The position numbers and the translations under genes were made by a program. From an uncultured Collinsella sp. (GTDB taxonomy: Bacteria; Actinomycetota; Coriobacteriia; Coriobacteriales; Coriobacteriaceae), in contig USTC01000034.1 in NCBI GenBank assembly GCA_900557505.1, positions 1 to 8,361 on the forward strand: a stretch of 8,361 nt of DNA. Reading direction: 5' to 3'. The notes below the pieces were generated by a model. It did no database searches and was not told the origin of the DNA. It saw only the letters and a list, made by a program, of their open reading frames with translations. Within the stretch, counting starts at the first letter, position 1. Every line of letters starts with the position of its first letter. Below are positions 7,353 to 8,361 of the stretch, one piece after another.

Positions 7353-8361
7353 ATGAAGCTCGCACTTGCACAGATCGATATGCGCCTGGGTGATATTGAG
7401 GGTATCTGCGGTCGCATCGAGGACCAGGCGCGCCTGGCCCACGAGCGCGGTGCGCGCGTCCTGTGCGTGCCGGCTCCGCTCTTTATGGGAGCCCTGCCCG
7501 GCGGCCTGGTGGGCACTGCCGACTTTGAGCACGACATGCTGACGGGTCTGACCGGCGTCGCCGAGCGTATCCAAGAGCTCGATATGATCTGCATCGTGCC
7601 CGCGGCGGTTTCGTTTGAGGGCCAGCCACTGCTCGACTATATGATGCTCAAGGACGGTCGCGTGGTACCCGCGCGTGCGAGCATTGCCCTGCAGCGTGGC
7701 GAGAACAACGACACGCGTTGGGCGCCGCCGGTGTTCGACGTGGACGGCGTGCGCATCGCGGTTATCTTCGACCTGGACCGCGAGCTCGAGATGCTGCCGA
7801 CCGGCGTCGACCTCATTGCCTATTTCCAGTTCAACGCATTCGATATGACCGACCGCGAGACCGCCTCGATCGCCGCCGTTCGCAGCGGTGCCTACCGCAA
7901 GATCGCCTCCAAGCGCAGCGTGTGGTTTGCCTGCATGGCGCCGGTCGGTGCGTACGACGAATCGGTGGATACCGGTGGCTCGTTTGTGCTCGACGACTGC
8001 GGCCGCGTGGTGGCCCAAGCGCCGTGTTTTGAGGAGAGCCTACTGGTTCAGGAGATCCAGCGTGGCGTGATGCTCGATGCCTTGGAGGACCACGAGCTGC
8101 CCGAGTTTCGTTCCGAGGAGTGGTTGTGGCAGGCGCTGGTGCTCGCCGTTCGCGATAACGCCCGCGCCCGCGGTACGTCGCGCGCCGTGGTGGCGCTCGA
8201 GGGCGACTTGCCGTCGTCCCTGCTGGCGGCGCTTGCCGTCGACGCCCTGGGTCCGCGCAATGTGGTCGGCCTGGTGCTGGGGCGCAACCGCATCTTTACG
8301 CCGGCGCAGGAAGAGGCCGAGGCTGCCCGCTGCGCCGCCGTCCGCGCCATCGCCGAGCGTC
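7353..8361 (+). CDS. NAD+ synthetase (NadE)-like protein with degenerate active sites, 3'-truncated by window edge
   Basis: The first 336 residues of a protein with the glutamine-dependent NadE architecture. ATG 7353 is preceded by AAGGG (7341-7345), seven bases away. Residues 1-~250 match the nitrilase-fold glutaminase domain (MKLALAQIDMRLGDIEG at the start, as in NadE's LAQxNPxVGDxxGN). From W259 (WQALVLAVRDNARARG...) the PP-loop synthetase domain begins, with LLAALAVDALGPRNVVGL strongly NadE-like. The catalytic residues are missing, however. The nitrilase Glu (FPEL) is A41 in VPAPL, the Lys falls about S110, and the Cys (ICED) is F139 in VIFDLD. The synthetase SGGxDS loop reads EGDLPS (283-288), and the PSxYSS segment reads GRNRIFTP. 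Authentic NadE would make NAD+ from nicotinate adenine dinucleotide, ATP and glutamine. This protein probably cannot, yet its frame is fully open, suggesting a structural or regulatory role. The gene symbol is therefore withheld. Confidence 0.8.
   Translation, partial: MKLALAQIDMRLGDIEGICGRIEDQARLAHERGARVLCVPAPLFMGALPGGLVGTADFEHDMLTGLTGVAERIQELDMICIVPAAVSFEGQPLLDYMMLKDGRVVPARASIALQRGENNDTRWAPPVFDVDGVRIAVIFDLDRELEMLPTGVDLIAYFQFNAFDMTDRETASIAAVRSGAYRKIASKRSVWFACMAPVGAYDESVDTGGSFVLDDCGRVVAQAPCFEESLLVQEIQRGVMLDALEDHELPEFRSEEWLWQALVLAVRDNARARGTSRAVVALEGDLPSSLLAALAVDALGPRNVVGLVLGRNRIFTPAQEEAEAARCAAVRAIAER

Noticed and set aside
6855..8018. Minus-strand open frame of 387 codons opposite the SOR and NadE-like genes
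   Set aside because: It spans two real + strand genes and the terminator between them, shows no domain signature, and is another third-position-bias shadow.
1..8361. CRISPR array, tRNA/rRNA, insertion sequence or phage attachment site
   Set aside because: No regularly spaced repeats, cloverleaf-like sequence, transposase motifs or terminal inverted repeats were seen; almost all of the window is explained by the five coding regions.

Overview
The window is high-GC bacterial chromosome with every gene on the + strand. Gene content, codon style and the lineage-like sequence of the DnaE fingers region suggest a gut actinobacterium of the class Coriobacteriia, most likely Collinsella. This assignment is by recognition of protein sequence style, not by a search.

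Layout: (1) 2-3259, most of dnaE, the replicative DNA polymerase III alpha subunit, entering from the left edge without its first ~100 residues. (2) After only 28 bases, with a strong Shine-Dalgarno, comes a large SWIM zinc-finger / SNF2-family helicase gene. It is broken in the middle: frame 1 runs 3288-5750 and stops just after the DEAQ box (Walker B), and the rest of the helicase (motifs III-VI) resumes in another reading frame at about 5777-6730. Spacing between conserved motifs suggests a short deletion of about 22 bases plus a resulting stop codon. (3) 6873-7235, a 120-residue superoxide reductase (desulfoferrodoxin type) that keeps the catalytic His4Cys iron site but has lost the N-terminal FeCys4 centre. 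(4) A stem-loop terminator at 7281-7313. (5) 7353 to the right edge, a protein clearly related to glutamine-dependent NAD+ synthetase (nitrilase domain followed by the start of the PP-loop synthetase domain), but with the nitrilase catalytic triad and the SGGxDS ATP motif replaced. It looks like a maintained pseudoenzyme.

Functional picture: dnaE and the helicase are closely spaced and probably cotranscribed. SOR has its own ribosome binding site and probably its own promoter in the 142-base gap before it, and its transcript ends at the terminator. The NadE-like gene starts a new unit. I see no CRISPR, transposon, tRNA, rRNA or defence island. The two points most worth following up are the broken SNF2 gene and the catalytically degenerate NadE-like protein.
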